NCBI GenBank assembly: GCA_946619625.1 | Contig: CAMOMF010000024.1 | Location: 1 to 6,484 of the forward strand | DNA length: 6,484 nt | Source: an uncultured Bacteroidales bacterium | GTDB taxonomy: Bacteria > Bacteroidota > Bacteroidia > Bacteroidales > Paludibacteraceae | Reading direction: 5' to 3' | Part shown: one piece after another, positions 6,201-6,484 of the stretch | Numbering within the stretch: position 1 is the stretch's first letter | How the letters are laid out: every line of letters starts with the position of its first letter | Program-made: the position numbers and the translations under genes | Notes under the pieces: model-generated | The model's database searches: none | What the model saw: the letters and a program-made list of their open reading frames with translations, nothing else | Told to the model about the DNA's origin: nothing

Positions 6201-6264
6201 GTTTGAGCGCCTGCAGGCTATTTGAGGATGGTTTGATGGTTTGAACGCCTGCAGGCTGTTTGAG
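6201..6264. repeat. Two copies of a 26-bp repeat centred on GCCTGCAGGC
   Basis: Copy A (6201-6226) and copy B (6239-6264) match at 24 of 26 positions and are separated by 12 bp. Each contains the perfect 10-bp palindrome GCCTGCAGGC (6209-6218 and 6247-6256) flanked by direct TTTGA words. Further TTTGA words occur at 6232-6236 and 6267-6271, so the whole block is built on that motif. It could be a binding site pair, a local duplication or part of a dispersed intergenic repeat family. Two copies with a 12-bp spacer do not make a CRISPR array. Confidence 0.75.
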
Positions 6265-6283
6265 AGTTTGAAGGAGAAATAGA

Positions 6284-6320
6284 AACGCACCTGTTCAGGT
6301 ATCTCCCAAACAGGTGCGTT
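6284..6320 (-). terminator. Probable terminator of the leftward gene at the right edge
   Basis: AACGCACCTGTT (6284-6295) and AACAGGTGCGTT (6309-6320) are perfect 12-bp inverted repeats with a 13-nt loop. On the plus strand the stem is followed by CTGTATAAG, with no T-run. On the minus strand it is followed by TCTATTTCTCC, which is T-rich. It begins 65 bp beyond the stop codon of the leftward frame at 6386, where a terminator for that gene would be expected. The T-run is imperfect, so strength is uncertain. Confidence 0.6.
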
Positions 6321-6385
6321 CTGTATAAGATAGGCGGGAATTAATAGCCAGCGTCTAATCTTTGTTTCGCTAATAAGTCAGAGCA

Positions 6386-6484
6386 TTAATACTCCTCAAA
6401 GTCACGGAAACGGTCTCCTGCACCTACGCCGCCTTCTGTAGTAACAGAACTATTCGGGTCAAAGCCAAGAGGGCTTGCAGTAAC
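6386..6484 (-). CDS. C-terminal 32 residues of an unidentified protein, cut by the window edge
   Basis: Reading leftward from 6484, 32 codons run without a stop to TAA (complement of 6386-6388). The peptide includes ASPLGFDPNSS and ends GAGDRFRDFEEY. Its base composition is more gene-like than the A+T-rich spacer beside it, the peptide is rich in Gly, Asp and aromatic residues with a natural-looking acidic end, and a stem-loop fitted to this direction follows at 6284-6320. These points favour a real gene over chance, although 32 open codons alone prove little. I do not recognise the family. The gene converges on the amidase operon and is not part of it. Confidence 0.55.
   Translation of the reverse strand, partial: VTASPLGFDPNSSVTTEGGVGAGDRFRDFEEY

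Larger units (their letters stand above)
6032..6385. other. Convergent intergenic region without a confident gene
   Basis: This stretch separates the rightward operon from a leftward gene entering from the right edge. It contains one doubtful small ORF (6039-6149), a two-copy 26-bp repeat (6201-6264) and a leftward terminator (6284-6320). Apart from these I see no RNA gene, promoter of the phylum's consensus, or coding sequence. Confidence 0.7.

Noticed and set aside
6201..6264. A CRISPR array
   Set aside because: Only two repeat copies with a 12-bp spacer, and no cas genes or leader.

Overview
The window most likely comes from a Bacteroidota genome of the order Bacteroidales (Prevotella/Bacteroides-like). 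Both promoters I can see have the Bacteroidota form, TTTG followed after 20-21 bases by TAnnTTTGC. The starts lack a Shine-Dalgarno sequence and sit in A-rich leaders. The signal peptides end in ANA-Q and ASA-T. The large protein combines an amidase with sugar-binding-like modules and a short C-terminal tail of a type common in this order. Genes look clearly more GC-rich than the A+T-rich intergenic DNA. Genus and species cannot be read from this.

Bases 1-599 hold no credible gene. They contain a 26-bp all-A/T palindrome (7-32), a 9-bp triplicate (77-104), T/A tracts repeating every 10-11 bp that run into a first promoter (178-211), two short tandem-repeat blocks downstream of it (228-263 and 278-310), and a pair of perfect 14-bp inverted repeats (162-175 and 433-446) enclosing most of this. 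A second promoter (478-510) is placed to drive the genes.

Bases 600-5956 carry two co-directional genes 41 bp apart with no promoter between them, so probably one operon. The first encodes an exported 279-residue beta-propeller protein with WD40-like/TolB-like repeats. The second encodes an exported 1491-residue N-acetylmuramoyl-L-alanine amidase (Amidase_3 type) with an intact zinc site. It is followed by a carboxypeptidase-regulatory-like domain, two propeller-like regions separated by a beta-sandwich, a CBM-like domain, a SusE/SusF-like domain and a short C-terminal tail that may be a secretion signal. A strong hairpin terminator follows at 5997-6031. I infer that the pair works in the envelope on peptidoglycan. 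Only the amidase activity is well supported; the target (own or foreign wall, periplasm or surface) is open.

Bases 6032-6385 contain a doubtful 36-residue ORF, a 26-bp repeat in two copies around a GCCTGCAGGC palindrome, and a perfect 12-bp stem that reads best as the terminator of a leftward gene. The C-terminal 32 codons of that gene (6386-6484, minus strand) run off the right edge. Nothing here proves a new system. The most interesting items are the very large modular amidase with its propeller partner, its unusual C-terminus, and the structured, promoter-bearing intergenic block at 148-446.
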